DNA of 36,023 nt, taken from the NCBI GenBank assembly GCA_910587105.1, contig CAJUMB010000035.1:1-36023 (forward strand). The letters run 5' to 3'. The stretch comes from an uncultured Lachnospiraceae bacterium (GTDB lineage: Bacteria; Bacillota; Clostridia; Lachnospirales; Lachnospiraceae). A program made the translations under genes and the position numbers. Of the stretch, positions 7,946-16,924 are shown piece by piece. Each line of letters begins with the position of its first letter. The stretch's first letter is position 1. The notes below the pieces were generated by a model. That model was given only the letters and a program-made list of their open reading frames with translations. It had not been told where the DNA came from and searched no databases.

Positions 7946-8851
7946 CTACAACAATTCTTTCCACTCTTTGAGGAATATGCGCATGGCCTGTTTGCGATTC
8001 TCAATCTGTACCTGATTGTGGGCCCCGCCATATTCGCCGTCCAGCGTCCAAATTACCGGTTCCTCTGCCCTGATGGTCAGCCTCCCGGTTTTGAAAGAAC
8101 GAATCATCTCTGATTTATTTTCCGCCATGAGCAGGGATGCAACAATCTCATTTAACTCCAGAGGATTTTTTGGCCTGCGGATTAATGTTGCCTCGAAAAG
8201 ACCGTCGCTCATATCCACATTCTTTCCTGTCAAATGCTTAAATCCGCCTACAGACCGGGAATTTGTGATCATGCCGTAAATAAACTCCCCCTCGAAAGTT
8301 TCTTCCTCTGTCTCAATGACACAGTAATAGGATTTGATATCTAGAAGACGCTTGACTCCCTCTAACAGATAAGCCACATGACCCAGCACATTTTTCAGAT
8401 CCTGGCTCGTCTCATAGGACACATCAGTAAACAGTCCGAATGCCGCCACATAGACAAAAGTATCCTCATTAAAGCTCCCTACATCACAACGGCAGATTTC
8501 CCCATGGGTAACCGCTTCCGCAGCTTTTTTCATATCTTTTGGTATCCCCAGGCTGTTGGCAAAATCATTGGTGCTTCCTGCTGGCAGATACCCCAGCGGT
8601 GTTTCACTTCCACAGGCCATTAATCCGGAGACAACTTCATCCAGGGTGCCGTCGCCGCCGCTGCATACAATAACATCCGCCTGGGCCTGGTATTCGATCA
8701 CTCTCTCATAAGCATCGCCTTTTGCCTGTGTGGGATATACAATGGTTTCGTAGCCTGCCTTTACAAAATGGTCGATCAGCTCTGACAGTTTTGTCTTAAT
8801 CAGGCCCTTTCCGGACTTAGGATTATATAAGAAAAATAATTTTTTCTTCAC
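7946..8851 (-). CDS. Diacylglycerol kinase-like lipid kinase (YegS/DagK family)
   Basis: A 301-residue soluble or membrane-associated kinase of the DAGK catalytic family, which phosphorylates diacylglycerol or a related lipid. Visible motifs are NPKSGKG at about residues 10-16, the nucleotide-binding SGGDGTLDEVVSGL at about 64-77, and LPAGSTNDFANSLGIP near 92-107. C-terminal strands (DGLFEATLIRRP) and GEYGG complete the fold. I prefer the GTG start at 8851, preceded by AGAGGTGAT at a normal distance; an ATG at 8857 is possible but would leave almost no spacing. The ribosome site overlaps the end of the preceding aminopeptidase gene, so the two are probably translationally coupled. The exact lipid substrate cannot be read from sequence. 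Confidence 0.88.
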   Translation of the reverse strand: MKKKLFFLYNPKSGKGLIKTKLSELIDHFVKAGYETIVYPTQAKGDAYERVIEYQAQADVIVCSGGDGTLDEVVSGLMACGSETPLGYLPAGSTNDFANSLGIPKDMKKAAEAVTHGEICRCDVGSFNEDTFVYVAAFGLFTDVSYETSQDLKNVLGHVAYLLEGVKRLLDIKSYYCVIETEEETFEGEFIYGMITNSRSVGGFKHLTGKNVDMSDGLFEATLIRRPKNPLELNEIVASLLMAENKSEMIRSFKTGRLTIRAEEPVIWTLDGEYGGAHNQVQIENRKQAMRIFLKEWKELL

Positions 8852-8863
8852 CCTCATCACCTC

Positions 8864-10117
8864 TCATCGCCCTGGCCTCTTTGCCATAAACTCCTGGATT
8901 TCTTCCACTGTCTTGGGAATATCCTCCGTCAGCACTTGACAGCCGTCTTCAGTCACCAGAATCGTGTCCTCAATGCGAATTCCAATCCCCAGTTCCTGAA
9001 AATAAAGCCCCGGTTCCAGTGTAAACATCATATCTTTCTCTAATACCGCATGTTCATCTCCCACATCATGGGTATACAGTCCAATGTAATGGCCGGAACC
9101 GTGATAATAATAACGGGAAATTTCCTCTTTCTCCTGAATCATCCCCAGCTTCAGCAGTTCTTCTGCCATTACATCTTTACTGATATTCTGCAGTTCATCC
9201 TTTGGCTGGCCCGGCTTCGTCCGTGCAATTGCCGCTTCCAGACCTTTTAAAACCACCTGATAAAGCTCTTTTTCCCTCTGGCCGAAAACACCGCCCACCG
9301 GATAGGTTCTGCTCACATCTGAGGCATAATATCCCCATTCTGCCCCAAGATCAAATAAAATCAAATCTCCTGCCTGCATTTGCCGGTCATTGGCCACATA
9401 ATGGAGTACACAGGCATTGGGACCAGAGGCGGCAATGGTGGAAAAGGCATGTCCTGCGTGATGACTTTTTAAGACATAATCAAAATAGGCTTCTGCCTGG
9501 TATTCATACATCCCGGGGGTTAAGTGCTCCAGCATATATCGTACCCCCTCACCGGTTATCCTGCAGGCTTCCCGGTGAAGGGCAATCTCCTCTTTTGTCT
9601 TCACCTGCCGCATTCTGCTCATCTGGGGAAATGTATTATAAACATGCAGATAAGGATAACAGGACTGTACTTTGGATGCGAATTGCTGTGCTGGATTCTG
9701 ACGAAATCCCTCTTCCCAGCTGGCAATATCGATATAAAAATTCTCAATCAGATTCTTCCGCCCAAAGACAGGAATCATGCTTTCAAACTTTTCCAGATAT
9801 TCTACCTGTTCAATACCCGTCTGCCCGCTGACACTTTCTTTCGTGTAGCTGATTCCTTCCCATCTCTGTTTCATCTCATCTGGATGGTCAATGAAAAGCA
9901 CTTCCCGGTAGTTTCCTTCCTCTTTCACAGCCATAAAAACTGCCCGGGGCTGTTCAAACCCTGTCAAATAGTAGAAGTTTGCATAGGGGGTAAAAGGAAA
10001 CATTTGATCTCCTCTATCCTCTTTGCGTTCCCCGGAAAAAACAAATCCCATGGAATTGTCTTTTAATAAATCCGCATAAAGAAGTCTTCTGCTCTTATGA
10101 AATTCTTGACTAATCAT
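8864..10117 (-). CDS. pepP: Aminopeptidase P family protein (Xaa-Pro aminopeptidase)
   Basis: A 417-residue M24B metallopeptidase that removes an N-terminal residue preceding proline. The N-terminal domain (about 1-170) includes FPFTPYANFYYLTGFEQP. The pita-bread catalytic domain carries the expected dinuclear metal ligands Asp256 (LFDLGAEWGYYASD), Asp267, His343 (GSGHYIGLYTHD), Glu368 (LEPGLYF) and Glu383 (GIRIEDT). The start at 10117 has GAGGGAG about 9 bases upstream; a longer frame to 10225 lacks support. It is followed at once by the lipid kinase gene. No signal peptide, so probably cytosolic. Confidence 0.92.
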   Translation of the reverse strand: MISQEFHKSRRLLYADLLKDNSMGFVFSGERKEDRGDQMFPFTPYANFYYLTGFEQPRAVFMAVKEEGNYREVLFIDHPDEMKQRWEGISYTKESVSGQTGIEQVEYLEKFESMIPVFGRKNLIENFYIDIASWEEGFRQNPAQQFASKVQSCYPYLHVYNTFPQMSRMRQVKTKEEIALHREACRITGEGVRYMLEHLTPGMYEYQAEAYFDYVLKSHHAGHAFSTIAASGPNACVLHYVANDRQMQAGDLILFDLGAEWGYYASDVSRTYPVGGVFGQREKELYQVVLKGLEAAIARTKPGQPKDELQNISKDVMAEELLKLGMIQEKEEISRYYYHGSGHYIGLYTHDVGDEHAVLEKDMMFTLEPGLYFQELGIGIRIEDTILVTEDGCQVLTEDIPKTVEEIQEFMAKRPGR

Positions 10118-10266
10118 AGTTTCACACTCCCTCAGCTGCCGCCCGTATTCCCAATCCGGGCTTTCGCCCTCCTTGCTCATACCGGTCAGCCTGTCAAATG
10201 TCCTTATGTCTGTCCAAGCAAGCAAGCTTACACATCCACCTGGCCGCTTGACAGGACCTTCATAGT

Positions 10267-10295
10267 AAAAAAGGAACGCAGCTATGCCGCGTCCC
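10267..10295 (-). terminator. Terminator of the ribosomal super-operon after rplQ
   Basis: GGGACGC and GCGTTCC (minus-strand sense) pair over 7 bases around a 9-base loop and are followed by TTTTTT. It sits 14 bases after the rplQ stop. The rest of 10118-10308 is upstream sequence for the aminopeptidase gene, with no other gene. Confidence 0.85.
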
Positions 10296-10308
10296 GTATC
10301 TCTCTCGT

Positions 10309-10845
10309 TTATACCAGCTCTAACAATACTTCCATAGCTGCATCGCCTTTTCTGGGTCCGATTTTCACAATTCTTGTGTAACCGCCATTACGTCCAGTAT
10401 ATTTGGGTGCAATTTCTGAAAACATTTTGTCTACCATGTCCACCTGCACGGTATTTCTCTTTCTTCCGGCCGCTTTCTGCGGAACTTCTTTCACCGGATA
10501 GAATACTTTCAGCATCTGTCTTCTGGCATGAAGTCTGGAGGGAGAATCTTTCTTGATTTCTTTCTGCACTTCATCATAGACTGTAACTTTCTTACCGTCC
10601 ACAACCTCTTTTTCCCTCTTGCCTTCTGCATTCTTTCTGGGGACCTTTGCTGTCACAGTTACTGTCTCGAAGTTATCCTTCTCTCTGACAGCCATGGCAA
10701 TCAGTCCCTCTGCAATTTTACGGACTTCCTTCGCCTTCTGTTCTGTGGTAACAATTTTTCCATGATACAGCAGGTTGGTTACCTGGTTTCTCAATAATGC
10801 TTTTCTCTGGCTGGACGTTCTGCCCAGTTTTCTATATTTTGCCAT
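10309..10845 (-). CDS. rplQ: 50S ribosomal protein L17
   Basis: A 178-residue L17, last gene of the super-operon. The conserved ends are clear: MAKYRKLGRTSSQRKALLRN with GKIVTTEQKAKEVRKIAEGLI, and the terminal FSEIAPKYTGRNGGYTRI with the ELV ending. The protein is about 50-60 residues longer than the ~120-residue L17 of Bacillus or E. coli; the extra charged sequence lies at about residues 60-120. I place the start at 10845 because MAKYRKL is the family start, and the upstream extension to 10878 lacks homology. L17 lies near the polypeptide exit tunnel. Confidence 0.96.
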   Translation of the reverse strand: MAKYRKLGRTSSQRKALLRNQVTNLLYHGKIVTTEQKAKEVRKIAEGLIAMAVREKDNFETVTVTAKVPRKNAEGKREKEVVDGKKVTVYDEVQKEIKKDSPSRLHARRQMLKVFYPVKEVPQKAAGRKRNTVQVDMVDKMFSEIAPKYTGRNGGYTRIVKIGPRKGDAAMEVLLELV

Positions 10846-10920
10846 GATTAACCTCCATCTGTGGGACAAACACGTCATGCTCTTCGGTCTTACTGACGGG
10901 TGTCAGGCATCCACTCTATT

Positions 10921-11880
10921 CTAATCTTCTGCAGGCTGAAGCTGCAGGCCAAGTTCTTTCAGTTTTGCCAGGACTTCCTCCAGAGACTTGCGCCCCAGAT
11001 TCCGGACTTTCATCATATCGTCGGAAGTGCGGTTGCACAATTCTTCTACTGTATTAATTCCAGCCCGTTTCAAGCAGTTGTAGGAACGAACAGACAACTC
11101 TAATTCGTCGATACTCATTTCCAGTACCTTTTCCTTTTCATTGTCCTCTTTCTCAATCATCACCTCTGCTGTCTTGGCATTTTCTGATAAATCAATAAAC
11201 AGGCTCAAATGCTCGCTTAGTACTTTAGCAGCCAGGCTCACCGCTTCATCCGGATCTAACGTACCATTTGTGTATACATCAAGAGTTAATTTATCAAAAT
11301 CTGTAATCTGGCCGACACGAGTATTCTCTACTGTTAAATTCACACGCTCTACTGGCGTATAAATTGAATCAATCGCAATGACTCCAATGGGCATATCATC
11401 TGTTTTGCCCTTTTCAGAACTCACGTAACCTCTGCCTTTGGTAATGGTAAGTTCCATCACCAGCCTGCAGTCCTTGCCCCCGTTTAAAGTGGCAAGAACC
11501 AGATCCGGATTCATAATCTCAATATCCTGATCTACCTGGATATCAGCAGCAGTCACTTCACCCTTTCCTTCACACTCTATATAGGCAACCTTCGGTTCGT
11601 TATCTGTACTCCTGTTCCGAATTGCGAGGTTCTTCAAGTTCATGATGATTTCCGTCACATCTTCCTTCACGCCAGGAATGGAACTGAACTCGTGAAGCAC
11701 TCCGTCAATTTTCACCTGACTGACTGCAGCCCCCGGCAAAGAAGAAAGCATAATACGTCTCAGTGAGTTTCCCAGCGTGGTGCCGTATCCCCTTTCCAGG
11801 GGCTCCACCACAAATCTGCCGTATTTTTTATCTTCGGAAATATCCGTAATTTCAATCTTAGGCTTATTAAAATCAAACAC
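10921..11880 (-). CDS. rpoA: RNA polymerase alpha subunit
   Basis: A 319-residue alpha subunit, which dimerises to nucleate RNA polymerase and contacts promoter UP elements and activators. The N-terminal domain shows PLERGYGTTLGNSLRRIMLSS at about residues 27-47 and the GVKEDVTEIIMNLK block. A charged linker near 235-255 leads to the C-terminal DNA-binding domain (ELSVRSYNCLKRAGINTVEEL, then VRNLGRKSLEEV). The start codon is GTG at 11880, with GGAGGTGTC upstream. It lies between rpsD and rplQ as in most Firmicutes. Confidence 0.98.
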   Translation of the reverse strand: MFDFNKPKIEITDISEDKKYGRFVVEPLERGYGTTLGNSLRRIMLSSLPGAAVSQVKIDGVLHEFSSIPGVKEDVTEIIMNLKNLAIRNRSTDNEPKVAYIECEGKGEVTAADIQVDQDIEIMNPDLVLATLNGGKDCRLVMELTITKGRGYVSSEKGKTDDMPIGVIAIDSIYTPVERVNLTVENTRVGQITDFDKLTLDVYTNGTLDPDEAVSLAAKVLSEHLSLFIDLSENAKTAEVMIEKEDNEKEKVLEMSIDELELSVRSYNCLKRAGINTVEELCNRTSDDMMKVRNLGRKSLEEVLAKLKELGLQLQPAED

Positions 11881-11908
11881 TATAAGACACCTCCTTGGGT
11901 GTTACCTA

Positions 11909-12502
11909 TTATTTAGAGTATAACTCGACGATAAGCATCTCGTTCACAGGAACATCGATTGCTTCTCTGGCAGGAACTTCTTTTACAATTCCCTTTAAAG
12001 CTTCCTGGTCAGAATCCAGCCATTCGGGAACCAGTCTTCCTCCCGTTATTTCTAAGATGCCTTTGTATCTCTCAGAACCTTTGCGGCTTTCTTTGATCTC
12101 AACCACATCCCCTGCTTTCACCAGGAAAGAAGGAATGCTGACAATTTTGCCATTTACTGTCACATGCTTGTGTCCTACAATCTGTCTGGCTTCTCTTCTG
12201 GTTCTGGCAAAACCCAGACGGAAAATTACGTTGTCCAATCTCCTCTCCAGCAGAATCATCAGATTCTCACCGGTCATGCCCTGCATTTTATCAGCTTTTT
12301 TATAATAATTCCGGAAGGGTTTTTCCAACACACCGTAAATAAATTTTGCTTTCTGTTTTTCACGCAACTGAAGACCGTATTCTGAGATCTTACGGTTTGC
12401 TCTGCGCAATTGTCTTGTGGATTTTTTATCAATCCCCAGATAAATGGGATCCAGATCCAGAGATCTGCATCTTTTCAGTACTGGCACACGATTTACTGCC
12501 AT
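11909..12502 (-). CDS. rpsD: 30S ribosomal protein S4
   Basis: A 197-residue S4, a primary 16S rRNA binder that starts 30S assembly. It contains the S4 RNA-binding domain (LERRLDNVIFRLGFARTRREARQIVGHKHVTVNGK-like region at about residues 88-125) and the C-terminal VNEMLIVELYSK end. The N-terminus lacks the zinc cysteines seen in some S4 proteins (the region reads RCRSLDLDPIYLG, with a single Cys). AGGAGG precedes the ATG at 12502. Encoded between rpsK and rpoA. Confidence 0.97.
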   Translation of the reverse strand: MAVNRVPVLKRCRSLDLDPIYLGIDKKSTRQLRRANRKISEYGLQLREKQKAKFIYGVLEKPFRNYYKKADKMQGMTGENLMILLERRLDNVIFRLGFARTRREARQIVGHKHVTVNGKIVSIPSFLVKAGDVVEIKESRKGSERYKGILEITGGRLVPEWLDSDQEALKGIVKEVPAREAIDVPVNEMLIVELYSK

Positions 12503-12553
12503 GCTTAGATACCTCCTAATTTAATATCTATATAAAAGTTTCTCGTAACCAAA

Positions 12554-12946
12554 TTATACTCTGCGTCGTTTTGGCGGACGGCAGCCATTATGGGGAACGG
12601 GTGTCACGTCGCGGATACTGGTAACTGTCAGACCGCATGCCTGAAGGGCACGGATTGCAGCTTCCCTTCCGGAACCAGGACCTTTCACCATAACATCCAC
12701 TGATTTCAAACCATGTACCAAAGCAGCCTTCGCAGCAGTCTCCGCCGCCATCTGTGCTGCATAGGGAGTAGATTTCCTTGAACCTTTAAAGCCCAGGCCG
12801 CCAGCGCTTGCCCATGACAGAGCATTTCCCTGGGTATCCGTCAATGTAACAATTGTGTTGTTAAAAGATGACTGGATATGTGCCTGTCCCCGTTCAACGT
12901 TTTTCTTGACACGACGTTTTGTCGTTTTCTTTGTCGCTTTTGCCAT
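12554..12946 (-). CDS. rpsK: 30S ribosomal protein S11
   Basis: A 130-residue S11, located on the 30S platform near the mRNA exit. Conserved pieces are GQAHIQSSFNNTIVTLTD, SWASAGGLGFKGSRKSTPYA, GPGSGREAAIRAL and the C-terminal PHNGCRPPKRRRV. The ribosome site is weak (AGG only), which is compatible with translational coupling to rpsM 48 bases upstream. Confidence 0.98.
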   Translation of the reverse strand: MAKATKKTTKRRVKKNVERGQAHIQSSFNNTIVTLTDTQGNALSWASAGGLGFKGSRKSTPYAAQMAAETAAKAALVHGLKSVDVMVKGPGSGREAAIRALQACGLTVTSIRDVTPVPHNGCRPPKRRRV

Positions 12947-12994
12947 TTAAACTAACCTACACTTTCTATACAATCTATTTATTCAACAGTATTC

Positions 12995-13363
12995 TTATTT
13001 CTTCTTATTTGCAACTGTCCTCTTAGGACCTTTTCTGGTTCTCGCGTTGGTCTTGGTATTCTGTCCGCGGACAGGCAGACCTTTTCTATGGCGGATTCCC
13101 CTGTAACAGCCGATTTCCTGAAGCCTCTTGATGTTCATTGCGATCTCTCTGCGGAGATCACCTTCTACCATACAGGTTTCCTCTATTGCTTCACGAATCT
13201 TATTAACTTCTTCATCGGTCAGGTCTCTCACACGGGTATCCGGATTCACTCCGGTCTTTTCCAGCAGCTTGTTTGAAGTGGATCTTCCGATTCCATAAAT
13301 ATAAGTCAGACCGATCTCTACACGCTTATCTCTCGGCAAGTCAACACCAGCTATACGAGCCAT
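12995..13363 (-). CDS. rpsM: 30S ribosomal protein S13
   Basis: A 122-residue S13 in the 30S head, contacting the 50S subunit and P-site tRNA. It starts MARIAGVDLPRDKRVEIGLT and ends with the basic RGQNTKTNARTRKGPKR region that reaches toward tRNA. GGAGG lies upstream of the ATG. It is preceded by a 233-base gap that may be a leader. Confidence 0.98.
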   Translation of the reverse strand: MARIAGVDLPRDKRVEIGLTYIYGIGRSTSNKLLEKTGVNPDTRVRDLTDEEVNKIREAIEETCMVEGDLRREIAMNIKRLQEIGCYRGIRHRKGLPVRGQNTKTNARTRKGPKRTVANKKK

Positions 13364-13596
13364 AAATTCTTTCCTCCATCTCTACATGGTTTCTAGCAAA
13401 CCACTTGATTACTAGTTTTCCTAACTGGGGTGCTGTACGCACCCAGCCGCAGCAATACGCAGCCTTTCCGGATATTCTCCGGTATTAGGCGTATGAATTG
13501 TGAAGACTCTTAAAATTATCACTAACCTTATTATACAGCAGAACAACACAGCCGTGTGGCTCCTTCTTTTCCTGTCAAGTCTTCGAAATTTTTTAA
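13364..13596 (-). promoter_or_regulatory. Possible structured leader between rpmJ and rpsM
   Basis: This 233-base gap is the longest inside the ribosomal cluster. It contains GGGTGC/GCACCC (13428-13444) with a 5-base loop, CCGGA/TCCGG around 13468-13483, and a long-range pair GAAGACT/AGTCTTC between about 13502 and 13582. The minus strand also has a TATAAT-like hexamer (ATTATA on plus near 13530) without a good -35. It may be an internal promoter or an autoregulatory leader; I cannot decide which. Confidence 0.35.
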
Positions 13597-13710
13597 TTAT
13601 CCCTGTCTCTGCTTATGCTTGGGATTCTCACAGATAACTCTGATGCGTCCCTTTCTCTTAATAATTTTGCATTTATCGCAAATGGGTTTAACAGATGATC
13701 TTACTTTCAC
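13597..13710 (-). CDS. rpmJ: 50S ribosomal protein L36
   Basis: A 37-residue L36 encoded between infA and rpsM. Translation from the GTG at 13710 gives MKVRSSVKPICDKCKIIKRK and ends with ENPKHKQRQG. It retains the zinc-ribbon pattern with Cys11, Cys14, Cys27 and His32, so it is the zinc-binding (C+) form. AGGAGG sits just upstream of the GTG. Confidence 0.96.
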   Translation of the reverse strand: MKVRSSVKPICDKCKIIKRKGRIRVICENPKHKQRQG

Positions 13711-13810
13711 TGGAAATCCTCCTTCCGCCATCTGATTTAAAACTCTATCATGCACAAAAGCATATCTTTTGATATTATATCAAAAGATTCACTATTGTAC
13801 AAGTATTTTT

Positions 13811-14029
13811 TTATTTATCTCTCCATATAATCCGCCCCTTGGACAAATCGTAGGGAGAAAGTTCGATGGTAACTTTGTCGCCAGGTAAAATACGGATAAA
13901 GTTCATACGCAGCTTGCCGCTGATATGAGCCAACACCACATGTTTATTCTCCAGTTCCACTTTAAACATGGCATTGGGCAGCTTCTCCAATACGATACCC
14001 TCTACTTCGATTACATCAGCTTTCGACAT
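13811..14029 (-). CDS. infA: Translation initiation factor IF-1
   Basis: A 72-residue OB-fold protein that occupies the 30S A site during initiation. Starts MSKADVIEVEGIVLEKLPNA, with the conserved HISGKLRMNFIRILPGDKV core and the YDLSKGRIIWR end. AGGAGG lies before the ATG. Located between map and rpmJ as in Bacillus; no KOW-domain gene intervenes between map and infA. Confidence 0.98.
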   Translation of the reverse strand: MSKADVIEVEGIVLEKLPNAMFKVELENKHVVLAHISGKLRMNFIRILPGDKVTIELSPYDLSKGRIIWRDK

Positions 14030-14044
14030 GCCAACCTCCTATGA

Positions 14045-14809
14045 TTATTCAAATGATTTTGTTAGTGTCAATATCTCCGGTTCTCCGTCCGTAATCAATA
14101 TGGTATTTTCATAATGCGCAGACAAAGATCCGTCATCCGTCACTACTGTCCAGTTATCGTCCAGCCACACCACATCTGCACGTCCCTGGTTAATCATCGG
14201 TTCAATGGCAAGGGTCATACCAGGATACAGTTTCATTCCCCGCTTCTTCTGCTTGAAATTAGGGATCTGCGGTTCCTCATGAAGTTTCGTACCGATTCCA
14301 TGCCCCACCAGGTCACGCACCACACCGTAGCCAAAGCTTTCTGCGTAGGCGCCGATGGCACCGGAAATCTCAAATAGATGTTTCCCGGCTTTTGCATATT
14401 TCAAACCTTCAAAAAAGCTCTCCCGGGTGACATCCATCAGCTTCCTGGCTTCTGGGGAAATGGTACCCACCCCGTAAGTCCTGGCGGCATCCGAATGGTA
14501 ATGTTTATAAATCAGCCCTGCATCCAGACTGACAATGTCGCCGTCTTTCAGCTTTCTCTCCCTGGACGGTATTCCATGCACTACTTCGTCGTTTATGGAA
14601 ATACAGAAAGAAGCTGGAAAACCATTGTAATTCAGAAAATTGGGTATGCATCCCCGGCTTCGTATCAATTCCTCTCCTGTCTTGTCAATCTCCCAGGTGG
14701 AAATACCGGGCCGGATTAATTTGGCCACTTCATCATGCACCTGCTCCAGCAGCCGCCCGGCCTCTCTCATCCTCTTTATTTCACTTGATGACTTAATTGA
14801 TACTGACAT
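14045..14809 (-). CDS. map: Methionine aminopeptidase, type I
   Basis: A 254-residue M24A metallopeptidase that removes the initiator methionine from new proteins. All five metal ligands are present: Asp96 (SLDAGLI), Asp107 (HSDAAR), His170 (VGHGIG), Glu203 (AIEPMI) and Glu234 (HYENTI), plus the substrate-binding His79 (VVHGIP). The ATG at 14809 has GGAGAACAGGG upstream. The frame continues up to 14923, but that part overlaps the end of adk in another frame and lacks homology. It lies between adk and infA. Confidence 0.96.
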   Translation of the reverse strand: MSVSIKSSSEIKRMREAGRLLEQVHDEVAKLIRPGISTWEIDKTGEELIRSRGCIPNFLNYNGFPASFCISINDEVVHGIPSRERKLKDGDIVSLDAGLIYKHYHSDAARTYGVGTISPEARKLMDVTRESFFEGLKYAKAGKHLFEISGAIGAYAESFGYGVVRDLVGHGIGTKLHEEPQIPNFKQKKRGMKLYPGMTLAIEPMINQGRADVVWLDDNWTVVTDDGSLSAHYENTILITDGEPEILTLTKSFE

Positions 14810-14867
14810 CCCTGTTCTCCTAAGCTTACGGGCATTTTGTCCGCTTTGTGCCCATTTCTTTTTCTGC

Positions 14868-15509
14868 CTACTGCAGAATCTTTGTAATATCCCGGAACAC
14901 ATCTTCCAAATCCTGCGTCCCATCCACTTCTTTCAGGACATTTTTCTGTGCATAGTACTCAATCAGCGGCTGTGTCTGTTCGTGGTATACGTTCAGACGT
15001 TTTTCCACTGTTTCCGGTCTGTCGTCGTCTCTAAGCACCAGTTCTTCCCCGCAGGAATCACAAATCCCGTCTTTTTTCGGCGCTGCATATTTCAAATGAT
15101 ATGTAGCTCCGCATTTTACACAGGCACGTCTTCCTGACATTCTCTGAATAATATTTTCATCTGGTACATCCACATTCAGCGCAAAGTCGATTTGACTCCC
15201 GCTCTCTTTTAAAGCCGCGTCCAGACTCTCTGCCTGGGGAATGGTCCTGGGAAATCCATCCAGTACATACCCGTCCTGGGCATCCGGCTCCTTAAAACGG
15301 TCCATTACCAGGCTCACGGTCAGCTCATCAGGTACCAGCATTCCCTGGTCCATATAAGATTTCGCCTTTTTGCCCAGTTCCGTTCCATTCTTAATGTTTG
15401 CACGGAAAATATCTCCTGTAGAGATATGGGGGATTTTATACTTTTCTGCTATCTTCTTGGCCTGTGTGCCTTTGCCGGCTCCAGGGGCTCCCAACATTAC
15501 AATCCTCAT
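14868..15509 (-). CDS. adk: Adenylate kinase
   Basis: A 213-residue enzyme interconverting ATP + AMP and 2 ADP. P-loop GAPGAGKGTQ is at residues 7-16, the AMP site includes STGDIFR and GFPRT, and the long LID domain carries four cysteines, Cys130, Cys133, Cys150 and Cys153, in a zinc-finger arrangement typical of Gram-positive Adk. AGGAGG lies 8 bases before the ATG at 15509. Placed between secY and map as usual. Confidence 0.98.
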   Translation of the reverse strand: MRIVMLGAPGAGKGTQAKKIAEKYKIPHISTGDIFRANIKNGTELGKKAKSYMDQGMLVPDELTVSLVMDRFKEPDAQDGYVLDGFPRTIPQAESLDAALKESGSQIDFALNVDVPDENIIQRMSGRRACVKCGATYHLKYAAPKKDGICDSCGEELVLRDDDRPETVEKRLNVYHEQTQPLIEYYAQKNVLKEVDGTQDLEDVFRDITKILQ

Positions 15510-15577
15510 ACTTCTAACCTCCTGCAATACATAATCATCAAAGGCTGCGGTGTTTCCACCACAACCTTACCCTCGAT

Positions 15578-16924
15578 TTATTCGTTCAGGAATCCTTTGT
15601 AATTGCGTACCAGCATCATTGACTCAATCTGTTTGATCGTCTCTAACACCACACCGACCACGATGATGATCGAAGTACCGCCGAAAGACACCTGAGCACC
15701 GAACATACCGCTGAAGAAGAATGGGATGACAGCTACAATCACAAGACCCGCAGCACCGATAAAGACAATATAATTTAAAATCTTTGTCAAATAATCTGTC
15801 GTTGCTTTACCCGGCCGGATTCCTGGTATGAACCCACCCTGTTTCTTCATATTGTCTGCCACTTCTATCGGGTTAAATGTGATAGAAGTGTAGAAGTAAG
15901 CAAAGAAAATAACCAGTACCACATAGATCAACAATCCAATGGTATAAATAGGGCGTTCCGGATTGCACCAGTTATTGGAGGACAGCATCCGCATAACCTC
16001 TCCCCCCATCCCCGTTCCATTGGCTTTTCCAAGAAAAGTAGCAATAATCGAAGGAAATGACATAATAGAAGATGCAAAGATAATCGGAATCACACCTGCG
16101 GTATTCACTTTCAGAGGAATATGGGAGGACTGTCCGCCCACCATCTTTCGTCCCTGCATTTTCTTGGAATACTGCACCGGAATCTTTCTCGTCGCATCAT
16201 TCAAAATCAAAACGAATACTACAACTGCCAGCACAATCGCAGCAATAATCAATGCTGCCAGAGCACCTCTGGCAATGGTCTTGCCTTTCACAAATGTCTC
16301 GTACAAACCTGCAAAATCACTTGGCATGGTGGAAACAATATTCACTGTCAGCACAACAGAGATACCATTTCCCACACCTTTCTCGGTGATGCGTTCGCCC
16401 AGCCACATAAGCATGGCCGAACCAGCAGTCAGACACACAACCACTACAAACGCCGCCGCAACTTTTTCAAACATAGAGGCATCGGATGTGGAGGAGAGTA
16501 CAGGAATCAATCCCTGACGGCCAAATCCTATGGACATGGCAATTCCTTCAAAAACAGAAAGCCCTATGGTCAAATAGCGGGTAATTTCAGCGATCTTTTT
16601 CCGCCCATCTTCCCCGTCCTTATGCATTTCTTCCAGCTTCGGAATTGCAATAGTCAGAAGCTGCATAATAATGGAAGATGTAATGTACGGGGTGATATTC
16701 AGCGCAAAGATCGACATCTGTGTAAAAGATCCTCCGGTAAATGCGTCAAAGAAATTAAACGCATCACCTGACTGGCTTTCAAACCAGTTCTTAAAGTAGT
16801 CCCCGTCTGTCCCAGGGACAGGAAGCTGTGACCCGATACGGATTACAACAATCATCAGCAGGAGAAAAAATAATCTCCTCCTGATATCTTTTACTTTGAA
16901 TACGTTTGCTACGCTTTCAAACAT
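15578..16924 (-). CDS. secY: Protein translocase subunit SecY
   Basis: A 448-residue integral membrane channel with ten predicted helices, the pore of the Sec translocon. The N-terminus FKVKDIRRRLFFLLLMIVV leads into helix 1. The plug region (DAFTGGSFTQMSIFALNITPYI), the cytoplasmic loop arginine region PVQYSKKMQGRKMVGG and GGFIPGIRPGKAT are the family hallmarks. Its ATG overlaps the rplO stop (TAATG at 16922-16926), so translation is likely coupled. Confidence 0.98.
   Translation of the reverse strand: MFESVANVFKVKDIRRRLFFLLLMIVVIRIGSQLPVPGTDGDYFKNWFESQSGDAFNFFDAFTGGSFTQMSIFALNITPYITSSIIMQLLTIAIPKLEEMHKDGEDGRKKIAEITRYLTIGLSVFEGIAMSIGFGRQGLIPVLSSTSDASMFEKVAAAFVVVVCLTAGSAMLMWLGERITEKGVGNGISVVLTVNIVSTMPSDFAGLYETFVKGKTIARGALAALIIAAIVLAVVVFVLILNDATRKIPVQYSKKMQGRKMVGGQSSHIPLKVNTAGVIPIIFASSIMSFPSIIATFLGKANGTGMGGEVMRMLSSNNWCNPERPIYTIGLLIYVVLVIFFAYFYTSITFNPIEVADNMKKQGGFIPGIRPGKATTDYLTKILNYIVFIGAAGLVIVAVIPFFFSGMFGAQVSFGGTSIIIVVGVVLETIKQIESMMLVRNYKGFLNE

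Noticed and set aside
16121..16771. Plus-strand frame of over 200 residues inside secY
   Set aside because: Antisense shadow of a conserved membrane gene.
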